Assembly: GCF_002288925.2 (NCBI RefSeq)
Contig: NW_022098076.1
Location: forward strand, 82,743,714 to 82,807,713
Length of the DNA stretch: 64,000 nucleotides
From: Delphinapterus leucas
Taxonomy: Eukaryota; Chordata; Mammalia; Artiodactyla; Monodontidae
Reading direction: 5' to 3'
Every line of letters begins with the position of its first letter. The stretch's first letter is position 1. Below are positions 39,495 through 52,699 of the stretch, in pieces. The notes beneath the pieces were generated by a model that worked only from the letters and a program-made list of their open reading frames with translations, was not told the origin of the DNA and made no database searches. The position numbers and the translations under genes were made by a program.

Positions 39495-39559
39495 GAAAAT
39501 GTGTCTTTTATTTTTGCTTAAAACTGAACGAACCTTTCAGCCAACCCAATACTTACAAG

Positions 39560-40130
39560 ACTAGACATCAGTCCCTTCTCTACGCTGCTGCAACTAGAGT
39601 GATCTTTTAAAAGTCAATATATTTTTTTGGTCTATCGCTGTAAAAAACATTCAGTTGCTTTCCCTTGCTCTCAGAATTTGCAATGAAGCCCTTGCCCCAA
39701 GGAGACCTTGTTTATCTGACCCAGCTCTATCTCTCCACCTCACTTAGTACCTCCCTCCTCTTCCTCTCTCTGCTGTAGTTGGGCAGACCCTCTTTCTCTC
39801 TTCCAACTTGTGTGTACATTGAACAGTTAGTTTTCCCGGGCTGCAAAACTCATGGAGCCCATCCTCAGCCTCCGCTTTGTCACTTGTTGAATCACTATTC
39901 AATCAAGATTTCTTGACTGCTCTACTAGGAAAAGGAGCTGTTAGACACTTTCACTATACTCCACCATCTCTCCTTGTTTTTGTTAGAGCTCAAATACTGA
40001 CTGTATTATTTCATGTAATTGTTTTCTCTCTTTCTTAGAGTAGGAGCCCCATGTGAGTAGATGTCATGGTGTTTTAGTTCGCTGTCCTATTCTCTCACTG
40101 TCAACAGTGCCTGGCTTGCAAGATGTTTAC
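39560..40130 (+). mobile_element. L2 fragment
   Basis: Shows 'gctgcaactagagtgatctt', 'ttgcaatgaagcccttgccc' and 'aacagtgcctggcttgcaag', the sense L2 order from the 3' coding region to the 3' end. It begins just after the mariner element. Confidence 0.65.
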
Positions 40131-40627
40131 ACAGATGGAGCGAGGCATGTACATTTTATCATTAATTGAATACAATACAGAAAAAAATATATAGTTTTCT
40201 TCACTGGCCATTTATTTTTTCAAAGCAATCCAAAAAAGTATTTTTGAGTGAACTGCTCAAATCAGTCTTAGAAAATGCACTTTCTTGGTTTTTCTGACTT
40301 GTTTCAGTGTTACTGATAAATATCTCTTGATACCTATGGTTTGGATTACACAGTATGCTGCAGGAGTATTAATCCAATCTACTTCCCATCTGAAAACTAC
40401 TGTGAACTTCTTTATAATTTGTGTGTTGATGTGTCGCAGAAGCTGAGTTGTTTGTAATTTACACTATTTAGATTGACAATTGATTTCTCCCAAAGCTCAT
40501 CATATGAATTTCCTGTTTCTACAGTCTGAGAAAGTTATTGATTCTTTTTAAATAAGGTAAATAATCCTCCTTATACGAATCTAAACAAAAGGAAACCAAG
40601 CAAAACAAAGCCTCACTGCTGTGGCTG

Positions 40628-40820
40628 TTTGTTCAGAGAGACCCAGGTTCAAATCCAGACTCCTCCAATTGTCCACCTCCAACTGGCCTTGGGGAGCTTA
40701 TTAAGCAAGAGGACCGACCCTCATTTTTCCTTAGCAGTAAAGGAAATCATCACACCTGCCTGGGAAGGATTGGTAATATTATTTGTAAAGAGTCTAATGC
40801 AGCCTCTGACCTATTGTAGC
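40628..40820 (+). mobile_element. MIR SINE fragment
   Basis: Starts 'gacccaggttcaaatccaga', the sense MIR core, with a weaker match downstream. Confidence 0.55.
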
Positions 40821-41284
40821 CACTGATTACGTAGAAGCTTAATTCAAAATGTTGTTGCTGGCGTTATAAGACATTGTAACTGGCATTCCCGCCTTTCCAG
40901 TAGTGACTAGGAAACATTCACTTTCCTTTTTACTGACAAGGGAAAACATTGAGGGTATTATCTGTATTTTTTATACCAGGACCCTTATTTTCTTCTAATC
41001 AAGTGTTAAGAAAAAAAAATTGGATTCTGGGTTTGCTGATGATCCTAAACAAATCATTGGTGCTTTTAAAGAGCTCACTTTCTCTTATTTATTTTATAGT
41101 TTACTGTGTTTTGTTTGGAAGAGGAATTATTAAACTACAAAAATCACCTTGAAGACTGTAAAACACTGAAGTATAAAGTGGAAATAAATATTTCAGAACA
41201 GATATAATCATATTATTGAAACCTCATGAACTATTTTGCTTTTAGTAGGAACTTTAGTATCATAGATGTATAAAATTTTAGACT

Positions 41285-41400
41285 TAGAAGGATACTTAGA
41301 AATAATTTATTTCAAATCTGTAATTGTATCTGAGAAAACCAAGGCTCAAGAGAGCTGTTTTATTGAACTGACCTGAGAATGGCTTCCAGATCATCTCAAC
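41285..41400 (-). mobile_element. MIR SINE fragment
   Basis: 'gagaaaaccaaggctcaaga' is consistent with the antisense MIR core. Confidence 0.45.
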
Positions 41401-41942
41401 CCCATTCCACAATGGTTTACTGCTTTGATAGGTCTGAGAAAAATATTTTAATTTATTTAGAATTTTTTTCTAAATGTATCTATTTATATCTAAATTATTT
41501 TTATGTTGAAGAAATGGTCAATATTTTCTTTGTGAATATTTAAAAAATAATCTTTTTAAAAAATTATTTCTTAGAGATTTTGTTCTTTGCTACTCTTTTG
41601 GATGAAAAACTATTTGGAAAAGAATTGGATGACATCTTCATTCAAATTAATATCAGTAAAATCTATAAGCTATTCGAGTGATGATTTCAGACGCTCATCC
41701 ACTTGTACATTCAGCACATACTTACTGAAGCCATAGTGTATAAAATATCTATTTCATACTCAATAAAGATGTATTTATCAGTTTTGTAAAGTGTTTTTAT
41801 TATAACTAGAGCTAAGAGAGAAGCATTGCTTGCTGAATTCCTTTACCGTATTTGGCAATTTAACTTACCTTTCTGCCCTTCTTTTTTCTGTCAGTATGCC
41901 AATACAAATGTCCTCATTAGAAACGCAAGGATTTTATATTTA

Positions 41943-42073
41943 TTTTTTATTATTATTATTTTTTGGCCACGCCATGTGAGACTTGCAGGATCTTATTTCC
42001 CCAACCAGGGATTGAACCCGGGCACCAGCAATGAAAGCGCTGAGTCCTAACCACTGGGCCATGAGGGAATTAC
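41943..42073 (-). mobile_element. Short tRNA-derived SINE (older CHR/Bov-tA-type)
   Basis: The reverse complement shows pol III-like boxes (TGGCCCAGTGGTTAGGACTC and GGTTCAATCCC) and ends in an A-rich (AAT)n tail. A 16-bp duplication AAGGATTTTATATTTA lies at 41927-41942 and 42075-42090. The subfamily name is uncertain. Confidence 0.9.
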
Positions 42074-42147
42074 CAAGGATTTTATATTTAGAATATATTT
42101 TACAGGAGAGAAAATGAGAAATCCTATGTATTGAAATCTGTAGTAGA

Positions 42148-42610
42148 GTAGTCCAACTGCTATAGCAAGCGACTCCACAACCTCAGTGGCTTCATAGGGT
42201 ACAACTTATATCTTGTTCACGTCACAGGCCACCACAGACCACCACGTATGTCACAGACATGTGAATTAACGGGCTCAGTGGAAAATAGACTATTCTCCCC
42301 TTAGTTATTGGGGATTTTCCATCTGATGGCTTTTCCAGCATCTAGGACCTCAGAAAACCCCAACCAGCTGGAAGGGGATGCAAGAGGATGAGGTTTTGTG
42401 GGAAGTTTCAGGACGAAACTTGGAGGTGGCGTACATCACTTCTACTCACATGCTAATGACCAGAAATCAGTTGTATGGCTCTTCCTGACTGCAAGGAATA
42501 CTGGGAAGTATGATTTTTCCAGGTGCTCAGAGAGAACAAACAGTTTGGTCAGCGTTTAACTGGTCTTTGCCCACAGGTCCTCTTGGCTTCTGCCTTAGGA
42601 GAACAAACAA
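42148..42610 (-). mobile_element. Ancient LTR-like repeat, family uncertain
   Basis: Shows 'cctcagtggcttcatagg', 'catctgatggcttttcc', 'ggcgtacatcacttctactc' and 'tgcaaggaatactgggaag', a layout I know from old mammalian LTRs. Family not named. Confidence 0.45.
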
Positions 42611-42964
42611 AAATATAGATTGTGTTCTTTGAGAAAATTGTCTCTCATCACCCTGCAATGCTAGAATTTCTTAAAGAAAGTGTTACTAAAATATTTCAAC
42701 ATTTGAGTTATGCCTGATGACTTCAGTGAAGGTTTTTTAGGTAGAGAAAATCTCTTGAAAAAAGCAAGTAGTTAAATCATGTGGACATTTGGTTGAGAGT
42801 TTTTGAAGACCAAACATGGCCTTTAAAATTCTATTTATTTTTCTGCCCTATGAATAAGCATCATCCTTTGCAACCATGAAAAAATAACTTTTGAATATAA
42901 GTCAGTATGTGAGTTCCTATGTCTTAGGGTGAGGGTTACCTGCTGGGTGGTGGTCAGGAAACCT

Positions 42965-43045
42965 TTATCAGGTTTTTACTAATTGTCATTTGTGTGACCT
43001 TGAGCAAGTTGTGTAAAAGCTCTGAGCTGTTTTTAAATGTGTCAA
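42965..43045 (+). mobile_element. MIR SINE fragment
   Basis: 'tgtgtgaccttgagcaagtt' is the sense MIR core. Short. Confidence 0.6.
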
Positions 43046-43520
43046 ATGACAGGATTCTTTGCAAAGTCCATCCTACTTCCGTGTGCCTCATCTGTTTTAT
43101 TATTTTATTAAATAATGTACCTCATTTATTTTATTAAAACCAAGGTTTTACTTTATTTGCCTTCTTAACACAAACCTGGATTTTCTTTCTGGTTTTCTTT
43201 AAAACCATGGAATTTCTAGATACCTGAGCTATTGTTCTTTATATATATTTGAAGAGAAGGCATCCCTTAGATGTTGGAATTGACATAACGGACCCCAAAT
43301 GACAAAGTTCACACGAGAGAAGCAATCATAAAAAATTTAAAAATTGCCCCTGCTCCCTGGTGCCCTTTCATTGTGCAGACAGGGGAGCCTTTGCCCTCTT
43401 TTCTCTGGGGACTCGGGAGGTGGAATAATGGAAGTGCAAAGGGAGGACCCGAGCGCCCACCTAGACTCCTAGGTAAACCATGTCAGGCTGTCTGGCTCTG
43501 ATCAGCTCTAGACACCAAAG

Positions 43521-43732
43521 TTTTTTTGGTTTTTTTTTTGCTGTACACAGGCCTCTCACTGTTGTGGCCTCTCCCGTTGCGGAGCACAGGCTCCGGACGC
43601 GCAGGCTCAGCGGCCACGGCTCACGGGCCCAGCCGCTCCGCGGCACGTGGGATCCTCCCGGACCGGGGCACGAACCCGTGTCCCCTGCATCGGCAGGCGG
43701 ACTCTCAACCACTGTGCCACCAGGGAAGCCCG
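43521..43732 (-). mobile_element. CHR-2-like tRNA-derived SINE
   Basis: Antisense full-length copy. No abutting duplication is visible. The string AGACACCA occurs at 43510-43517 and again at 43749-43756, which may be a displaced duplication or chance. Confidence 0.93.
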
Positions 43733-44919
43733 ACCCCGCAGTTTTAAAAGACACCATCACATGCAATTATTGTCCAGGCCAGGGCGACCAGGAGAGCGAG
43801 AGTTCTAGATTTGTGTTCTGAAGGTGACATGACCAAGGGGAGACAGACTCCCTGACTCTGGATTCTAAAGGGTGTTTACTTAAACACAGAATTAGATTAG
43901 TTCTCTGAGTAGTTCCAGAAACAGGACGACCAACAACCAACAAATAGTGGTGCTTGCAGGGAGGCCGACTTGAGCACTGTATAAAAGCTTTCCAGCAATT
44001 AAATATGTTCTCAGTTGTGTCCAGCTTTCCCATGAGATGGGAACTCCCCCTTCCTGGGGCTACCCTCCCAAAGGCAGGCAGACCTCATCAATTACATACA
44101 CTCACACCTTGCTTTTGATGAGCTGTTGTGACTGGGATTTCTGAGGTCTCTTTCAGCTCTAATACCCATCTGATAATGCAATTTAGTGCAGTGCCTCCTT
44201 TAGACTTTAAATTTCTCTTTTCTGCTTAATTAATCTGCCTTGATCACCTTTCATTATTTCCATGGTTCAGCAGTTGGAATAGAATAGAGAGACTTTGATC
44301 TTGATGATTATACCGATATGAGGGGACAATCCTGAAGCATTCTTTACATCCATAGGAAACTCGAATTCTCATCAGCAACATGAGCTTTGGTCCCCATATT
44401 GCCAGGCACAATTAAGTCCATATTTTGTAACCAAGGGACCCCTATGTGAAAGTGTGAAATTTTTAGTACAACAGCAGTCACAAACCACAAATATAAAAGC
44501 CTCTTGTCTAAGTCATCTGAATCATGTAGATGTTCAGAGAAGCAATTAAATGACAAGGTAAATTAATCCTGTTAAATATTGCAGAAAAAAGAAGAAAGGA
44601 GAATGCAGTCTTATGTCCCCCAAGAAATCAGTGTTACTCCTCATATTTCCAAATAATACTAATTTTCCCAGGTAGATCACTTGTTTTCTGGTCTATCATT
44701 CGCAAGTCAATTAGAAACATGTATGGGTTAACAAAAAAACAATTTTGGCTACAGTAATTAGCTTATGTTTGTCAGTGAGGGTTATTGGTTCATGCCATGG
44801 CCCATGTGCCGGGTGAGATTGGAAAGGTTGGAGGGAAGGCTGTGAGTCGTGGCCTAAGATAAGGTTACATCCAGGGGTAAAAGCTAATAAGCTCACTGTC
44901 CTGAGTGAAGCAGGGATGA

Positions 44920-45050
44920 CACATTCATTCAGTTGATTTTCACTGATATCAGGTATTAAGTACCAACATGAAAGATAAAGTCTTTAGGCTTAAGAAGCTT
45001 ATGGTCTGGTGGGGAGACCAGACATATAAATAAATAATTGCATGATCTTT
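44920..45050 (-). mobile_element. L2 3' end fragment
   Basis: Antisense terminus 'cattcattcagttgattttc' followed by 'gcttatggtctggtggggag'. Confidence 0.65.
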
Positions 45051-45790
45051 CCAGCCAAAAAAAAAAGAAACATCTTTGGAGAGAGGATAAAACATTTTTA
45101 ATCGGTTGTAGTTCCCCAGACAGCCATATGTAACGGTCCATCACTGCAAATTGTTTTCTTTGTCTCTAGAACTTGAGAGGGATTTTTAGGTCGTGGAGAT
45201 TTATAAGTGTCCTCAGTACTGTTTCATTGTTGAGAGAGTGAATCAAAGACACTGGGGAAAGTCAATGTCTGGTGGGCAGCAGATCTGTTGCTGAAAGCCA
45301 TGACACCCACCTGGGGAGCCAAGTGATTGTAGGTGGCCCAGGGCAGGAACAGAGAGAGAGGAACAAGTTAGAAGCTGGGGAGACAAATACAGACTCACAG
45401 ACAGCATAAGCAGCAGGAAATGGGAAAACTTTGAGAAAGGACTTCACAGCATGAAGTGTGATGGATTGGCATCCTGTAGAGAATATGTTGGTCATAAACA
45501 GATGACTCCTGGTCTCTTATCCTTACTTATCCGTCTTCAACTTAAGCACTGTAAAAAGTTTAAGACAGTGATACGTAAAATGCACAATATGAAAGACAAG
45601 TGCAATACAATAATACACGCTTTTTTCATAGCAAGATCAGATTTCAATGTGAGAATACGATTATAGGTCAATAGTCAACACTCCATGGTAGAGGATGAGC
45701 AACTTCTTCGTGGTTTGCCCAGTTCTACATACTGGGGCTTAACTGTGAACACTGAAAGGGCTCAGTTTCCACGTAAAAATGTACCATGGT

Positions 45791-45898
45791 CGCTTCCATG
45801 TCCTGGCTATTGTAAGTAGTGCTGATTCACTTTGTTACACAGCAGAAACTAACACAACATTGTAAAGCAATTATACTCCAATAAAAATGTTTAAAAAG
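45791..45898. mobile_element. L1 3' end with 5' inversion (twin priming)
   Basis: The first about 33 bases are antisense L1 3' UTR ('cttccatgtcctggctattg') and the rest is sense L1 3' terminus ('acacaacattgtaaagcaat') ending in an A-rich tail. Imperfect 16-bp duplications (13/16) flank it at 45775-45790 and 45899-45914. Confidence 0.8.
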
Positions 45899-46672
45899 AA
45901 AAACATACCGTGGTACCTAAGATTGATCTTGTTCAGGAAAGTTTGTTACTAAAAATCAATTTTTGTTTTCAACAGGCTTCAAGAAAACATTGAGATATAT
46001 GGATATGGATAAACACATCCTTATTCCTCTGAATAGATTTCTCTGAGCTTTCAATATGTCTTATTGTATGAATTTCTTAGTCTGATTGTCCACTTTCCAT
46101 TGGTCTCTTTTCAACAGCTATTTTAAAGTTTTTCGTATTTATTTTAATTAGAAAATGCATTTTGTAGGAAGCTCTTCTTGAATATCACGGGATACCTGGT
46201 TGATTCCCCAATAAAATGCTCAATAATACATTTATGATTTTCTTACAGATTTTTCAGCTCTGCCTTCTGTTTAGGATGTGAAGGTACACCGGCACAAGTC
46301 TGAGTAGCATGATTTGTGCAAACCTTTTGTTCAGGTTTCTCTAAATATACCTGCCAAAACTCACTGAAGGCTAACCTCTGGGACTTGAAAACAAAGAAAG
46401 AAGAAAAAAAAAAAAAAGACTCCTTTTTGTTCCCAAAGCTGTATTGGACTTTTATTTAGTTGAGATTTGAGACCTAAATGACACTTCCCTGGTGTGTGTG
46501 TGTGAGTAATTTGAATGAGAACAAAGAAACTGAGGTTGGTGGGGAGACTTTGACATCCTCAGCCTTTCATATTTAAAATAGTGTCCGAATCTGCAGGAAC
46601 AGTATTGGACCCAGTGTTAAATTAGAGCATTTTTTTTAGTTTGGTTAATTTCAATACCAGTGGTAGAAGACT

Positions 46673-46705
46673 CTGTGTGTTTGTGTGTGTGTATGTGTGT
46701 GTATA

Positions 46706-46749
<44 letters not shown>
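46673..46749. repeat. (GT)n(GA)n compound microsatellite
   Basis: GT block with TATG interruptions, switching at about 46720 to (GA)n. Confidence 0.96.
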
Positions 46750-46751
<2 letters not shown>

Positions 46752-47914
46752 GAAAAAAATTGTAACTGCTTAATGATGGCAGTGGGAATAAAACATAGAG
46801 GTCGATAATAAGGCAAACATCCCAATGGTTAGTTTAAAATCTGGAAGAGAACGTGAGGTGAAACAGATGGGTCATTAGGTTCTGATGCTGTGACATTTGG
46901 AAGCCAGAGCTACATTTTCTTTGAAACTGTGAATAAACAGCTCGGATATAGTCTAGGATGTTCTTTTCTGATACTGGTTTTATTCCATTTGACTCAGGGC
47001 ACAGAAAAGTAAGTGTTGGTTAAATTGTCTTGCTATAGTTATTTGCTGGAATGTATTAGTTTAAAATATTTTTACTTATATTTGATTTCAGTATAACTGG
47101 GACTTAAGCTTGGGATCTTTCTAAGATTGTTCTTATGGGACTACCCTCCTGGTTTAAGTTCTGTCTCATAGAATGATATTTTTGACATGTGTTTACACAA
47201 CTGCATAGCACCTGGGAGCTGGAAGGAACCATAGCAATGTGGAAATAAACGAAGAGCAAACAAATGAGAACACGCAGGGCTATTTCATCAGGCCTTGCTG
47301 AAGGAATGCAGTCAGCCACCACATTTGGCAGAGACTCAAGGCAGGGAGAAGAGTGGGAAAGCTTTATAGTGAGAAAAAGGGAAGGCTTCATTTACACCCC
47401 CAGTGAAGGCTGTTGGCATAGGGAAGCTATAGGCAGGCTAACCAGAAGCAGGACATCCTATGTCGTTGGTTAGGGGAACATATTTGACTTTCTCTGGTTG
47501 ATCCTATGCTAAAAGCAGGGCCCAAAACTGGGGAAGCTGTCAGTTTTTAATCAAATCCTGGCTGCTTTGGGCCAATTGTTATACAGGTTATTATTTGCTA
47601 GAGATAGTGGTCTGAATTTCTACAAGTCTGAATTATAGATTGTAGGTTGGCTTTCTGGGCTGGTTATTGTAGATAATCAGCTAGAATTCTATTTTTCTAT
47701 GTGGTCTGGCAATTTTCTATCTGTGTCTTCAGTCTCTCAGTGATTATCGAAAACAAATGTAGAAAGAATAAATAAATTCATAAATGACAAATTACTACAA
47801 TGTTTTAAATGAATGCTACTTTTTGCATGTGTGGCCCTGTTTTGTTTTTAAAATATTTTAAAATGTAGGATATTATTAGATCCTTCAAATTAAATTGGGA
47901 AAGTTAGGCAGGGC

Positions 47915-47985
47915 TGGTATTATCTCCATTTTGTAGTTAAGCAAAATGAAGCTCCAAGTGGAGAAACTAAGGGCTCAATGTCATG
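47915..47985 (-). mobile_element. MIR SINE fragment
   Basis: 'tattatctccattttgtagt' is the antisense MIR core. Confidence 0.55.
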
Positions 47986-48409
47986 GGCCACCAGCCATAT
48001 GGCCACAATGGCCAAGGCTCCCAGCTGGGCCTCTCAGATCCCTCACCCAGCTGCGTACTATATTATAAACTATTCTGTCTCTGCCCCACAGATTTGGATA
48101 ATAGGGAACCAAAGTGTCTTATCACACTGCTCAAAGGTGATGAGTGTTTGAACTTACATGCAAAGAAAACAAAATACAGATTCTCTGAACCATTTCTGTC
48201 ATTTTTCACTATGGTCTTTCTCAAAGATCTTTATTTGAATTAAACTTTCAACCTGGTGAATTTTACAACTTGTGATTTTTAGGTAACCAGATTTTTGAAA
48301 ATACTATTAGCTCTGTGCCACTTCAGTACATTTGTAACACTGGCTTGATCCTCTTGTTCCATTAAGAATGTTGTATTTTCTACACACATCAGAAAGATGC
48401 CGGAGGAGT

Positions 48410-48780
48410 TGGGAAAAGTACTCGATAAATGAATTGGTTAAATACCTACTGAGCAATATGCTAAGAGCTACAGGCACCAAGTGGAGAAAAAAGCAAAAAT
48501 CAAAACTCAGGGCTTCCCTGGTGGCACAGTGGTTGGGAGTCCGCCTGTCAATGCAGGGAACACGGGTTCGTGCCCTGGTCCGGGAAGATCCCACATGCCG
48601 CGGAGCGGCTGGGCCCGTGAGCCATGGCCACTGAGCCTGCGCGTCCGGAGCCTGTTCTGCAATGGGAGAGGCCACAACAGTGAGAGGCCCGAGTACCGCA
48701 AAAAAAAAAAAAAAACTCAGACCCTGCCTTTAAAGAACTCCGGGTCTTTTAAGAAGAACAGGTACACAGAAAAATGATAC
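48410..48780 (-). mobile_element. L2 fragment split by CHR-2 SINE
   Basis: Left half 'tacctactgagcaatatgct' and right half 'accctgcctttaaagaactc' are contiguous in antisense L2 once the SINE is removed. Confidence 0.68.
48511..48711 (+). mobile_element. CHR-2-like SINE inserted in L2
   Basis: Copy with a short internal deletion near the GAGCCTGT...GCAATGGG segment. The duplication AAAACTCAG lies at 48502-48510 and 48712-48720. The surrounding L2 sequence continues across the insertion. Confidence 0.94.
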
Positions 48781-49369
48781 AAGACAGTGTCAGTGCAGAG
48801 ATGACTTTATCCCAACATGGGCTGGATATATGGGATGGGGAGGCCTCAAGGATACTTAAATTAAGTAACCTTGACTGAGGAAAGAGTTCCCCAATTAAAG
48901 GACAGGATGTAAGGGTATTCAAAGCAGGTGAGATAGGAGATGGTAGCTATAGAAACCAGTGTTGTTTTTCTTGGAAGTTTTTGTTGGAAGTGGAGTGGAG
49001 AAGAGGAAGCTACAGCCAATTTATTGATATTTCTTAAATACAACGTTCAGGTAGGAAGTAAAAAAGTTAGAGAGGCAGGAAAGAGTGAGATGGTGGAGAG
49101 TCTTGTGGGTTGTAAAGGGCTTAGACATACTTCTGTGGGTAACAGTGGGCTTCTGGAAGGATTTTAGTCAGGGTTTACATTAAGAACAGATTTGCATTTT
49201 TTTGTTTTTGTCTCTAAACACTTATCTATGTGCATTACAGAATGGCTATCACATCAGTTCTCTGAAATAACATCGTTCTGAATGTAACAAGTGGATATCA
49301 CTCCTAAACCACGTCTATTTACTACATGTGCTTTTTTTTTTAATTAGGAAGTGATTTTATTTAAAAAAA

Positions 49370-49595
49370 TTTTCCCATTGGCTATTTTTTTAAAATTGAA
49401 GTATAGTTGATTTACAATGTTGTGTTAGTTTTAGGTGTATAGCAAAGTGATATATATATATATATTCTTTTTCAGCTTCTTTTCCCTTATAGGTTATTAC
49501 AAAATATTAAGTAAAGTTCCCTGTGCTATACAGTAGGTCCTTGTTGGTGATCTATTTTATATATAGCTGTGTGTTTCTGTTAATCCCAAACTACA
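49370..49595 (-). mobile_element. L1 3' end
   Basis: Antisense L1 3' UTR ('gaagtatagttgatttacaa', 'cagtaggtccttgttggtga') with a short (TA)n inside. 5'-truncated. Confidence 0.87.
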
Positions 49596-49679
49596 TATGC
49601 TTTTAAACACTTCTGTACATGCCTTACAGAACGGCCATCGCATCTAGTCCCTGAAAAAAACACTTGATCAGATTTTCAT

Positions 49680-50440
49680 TTTAAACAGATCACTTTGGCA
49701 GTCTACGGAGCTTGTATTTTGGGGAGTCAAGGACAGAGTCAAGGAGGCAGGTTGCAATAATTCAAGGGTGATGATTAGAGCTTGAGCCAGAACAGTTGAG
49801 GTAGACATGATACAAAGTGCAACAGAAGGGAAAACAAGATATTTAGAAATAAAATCTGTAGAATTTGCAGACTGATGGATTTGGAGAGTAGTGGTTAAAG
49901 AAAGAGACAGATAAGTTTCTAGCTTGGATGTTTGGCAGGACAGAAGGAACCATTAGTTTAGTAAGAAATGGTGTCAGTACAGTACGTGAATGTTAAATTT
50001 GTGTTATCTAAGGGGCATCCAGATGGACTCATCCAGTAGGCAGTTGGATAAATGAGTCTGCAGCTCAGGAGAATGTTCCAGACTTCTGATAAACTATTTA
50101 GAAATCACTAGCCATCAGACAATTGCTAGTTGAATCCTGGAGGATGAAATCACAGAAAGAATATATGTAGAGCGAGAACAGTGGCTAAGCTAGAACCCTG
50201 GGGACAACCAACACGTGAGGGACTCTCGGAGGAAGAAAAGGTATGAATGACACAGCAGTGGTGTTAGCGAGCACACCACAGGAAGATGGCCCATCAGTGA
50301 AGCCAAGAAAATTGAAGATATCAATAAGAGAGTAATCAAAGAGTAATCAAATGGCTTAAAAATGTCTTCTTAATTCGCCAACTAAAAAGCACTAGGTGAT
50401 TTAAGCAAAAGCACTTTTAGTAGAGTGGCTGGGCTAAATT
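49680..50440 (-). mobile_element. L2 reverse-transcriptase region fragment
   Basis: Read antisense, it follows the L2 ORF2 order around and after the reverse-transcriptase core: 'cagtaggcagttggataaat', 'gagtctgcagctcaggag' and 'ctagaaccctggggacaac'. No intact frame remains. It ends about 360 bp before the NYAP2 exon at 50802. Confidence 0.68.
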
Positions 50441-50765
50441 CATGTCACAGTGGGTAGCAGAATGAAGAGAAGATGAGAAAGTAAAGAGAGGGAATGTAAA
50501 GTGCTCCTTATGAAGTTTCCTTGAAGATTAGCAGAAGGGAAGAGTTACTAAAGAATACTGAATATTCATTGAGGTTCTCTACTTCCGAAGAGATAATTAT
50601 TTTCTGCTGATAATAACCTGCACAGCTCAGAAAAAAGACCCGTGTGATCTGTCCCTGTTTTATTTAAATGTAGTCTTCAACACAAGTCTAAGTTTCCAAA
50701 AATATATTTAAAATATTTTAGAAAATCATTCTTTAATATTTAAGGAATCTGGGAAGGATTTGACT

Positions 50766-51055
<290 letters not shown>

Positions 51056-51914
51056 TAGAAACTGCTTTTATGAAATTATCACTTAGAAAACCATAACCAC
51101 AGATATCTCTGTCTCTACTCATAGAGACAGTGTAAATAGCCCTGCACACAAAAGGAGGTGACAGCATGTGGCACACTACAGGGAACATTCTTCACATGGA
51201 TGATAGAGAAGTGAATGGTGCTTTTCGGAGCTGTGCAATGCAGTAGGCCTTACAACTCCAACTGTCTTGCACTAAATTTCTTAAAAAAAAGAATCCTCGG
51301 GGCTCATCTAAAGCAGTTTTCATTTATAAAGTTGAAGTAACTTAGAGTTTATGCCTCCTTTGCTTCAAAAAAATTCTAGACAACTGGGAAAAAATGAATA
51401 GGAAGTAAAATTGAGGATAAAAATGTAGCAAAGACGATATGAAGGCAGTAGAGAGAGTAAATATTATGAGACATTTGATGTATCAGTAATAAGCTGAAGA
51501 CAGTAACTGGTCATTGGGCAAGGTACTAAGTTTCCCTGTAGGTCAAAAGAGCTGGAAAATTATAATCTAACACACCTTTAAATTCACAAGTGGAAATTAA
51601 AATCTGTGATGCAATTTTGCATTGTTAATAGATAAATATTATTAAACATCAATTTTTAAAAGGCAGAATATGTGTGCTTTGAACTGATTGATCTATATGG
51701 TGGACTCAGGGAGCTGTCAATTGAAATAAACAGCAAATAATCAAGCAACTGCCTGTAGTTTTCAGGTTTCTATACCTTAAGAGTGTTAGGGCTCTGAAGA
51801 AAAGACCAATTCTTTAATGTTTTTTCAACTCTGATATTCATCTTGGAAAGCAATTAGCATGAGTTTAGCCTGTGGTCTCTCTGACAGTCACGCACAAGTT
51901 AAAACTGGAACAGG

Positions 51915-52208
51915 GGGGCTTCCCTGGTGGCGCAGTGGTTAAGAATCTGCCTGCCAATGCAGGGGATGTGGGTTCGAGCTCTGGTCCGGGAGGAACCCAC
52001 ATACCGCACAGCAGCTAAGCCCGTGCGCCACAACTACTGAGCCTGCGCTCTAGAGCCCGCGAGCCACAACTACTGAAGCCCACGTGCCTAGAACCCATGC
52101 TCCGCAACAAGAGAAGCCACCGCAACGAGAAGCCCATGCACCGCAGCTAGAGAGAAGGCCTGCGTGCGGCAATGGAGACCCAACACAGCCAAAAAAACAA
52201 AAACAAAA
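51915..52208 (+). mobile_element. CHR-1-like longer tRNA-derived SINE
   Basis: Full-length copy of about 294 bp ending in an A-rich tail. A perfect 14-bp duplication AAAACTGGAACAGG lies at 51901-51914 and 52209-52222. Confidence 0.95.
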
Positions 52209-52699
52209 AAAACTGGAACAGGATGAATGATCTCTATATTGGGGAAGGGATGTCTCTAGAACAATACCCAGGCAGAGGTAGAGCAACAGCTTCCTCAGAC
52301 TGAAAATGTAACTAGAAGCTTTGGTGATGGAGCCATATCATGTATCATATGGGTAATCAACAGCGTGAGTTCAACTCGCAGAGAAGGAACATTATGTGAA
52401 TTTATCAGAACTCTAAAAATATATTTTTGGTAGTAAAGTATAAATATCTATAGGTATATGAGAAGAAGATATCTGTGCATTTTGTCAGAAAGAAAAAAAA
52501 AAAACATAGGGAACAAATAGCATTTTGTAGAAATTAAAAAAGCCACTCCCAAAGAAGGTTGACATCACTATTCAGTTGGGAATTGTGATTAGTTTTAGGT
52601 TTATTAGTAGTATATTTTTAATGATTATCTAAGTTTGTACCAGTTCTCTCCAAAAAAACCATGAATAGTAGCTGCTCCTATTGTGACCACGGGTATTTT

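Larger units (their letters stand above)
39187..39551. mobile_element. Mariner-type DNA transposon remnant, interrupted
   Basis: The ends form inverted repeats: TATTGGGTTGGCTAA on the left and its near-complement CAGCCAACCCAATA on the right, each with a TA target. This fits a mariner-type element. It has been split by a SINE insertion (39269-39494) that contains the assembly gap. No transposase frame is visible, so it is likely non-autonomous. Confidence 0.88.

Noticed and set aside
39056..39610. 184-residue open frame spanning the N gap
   Set aside because: It runs through mariner, SINE and Ns. The frame survives only because Ns contain no stops.
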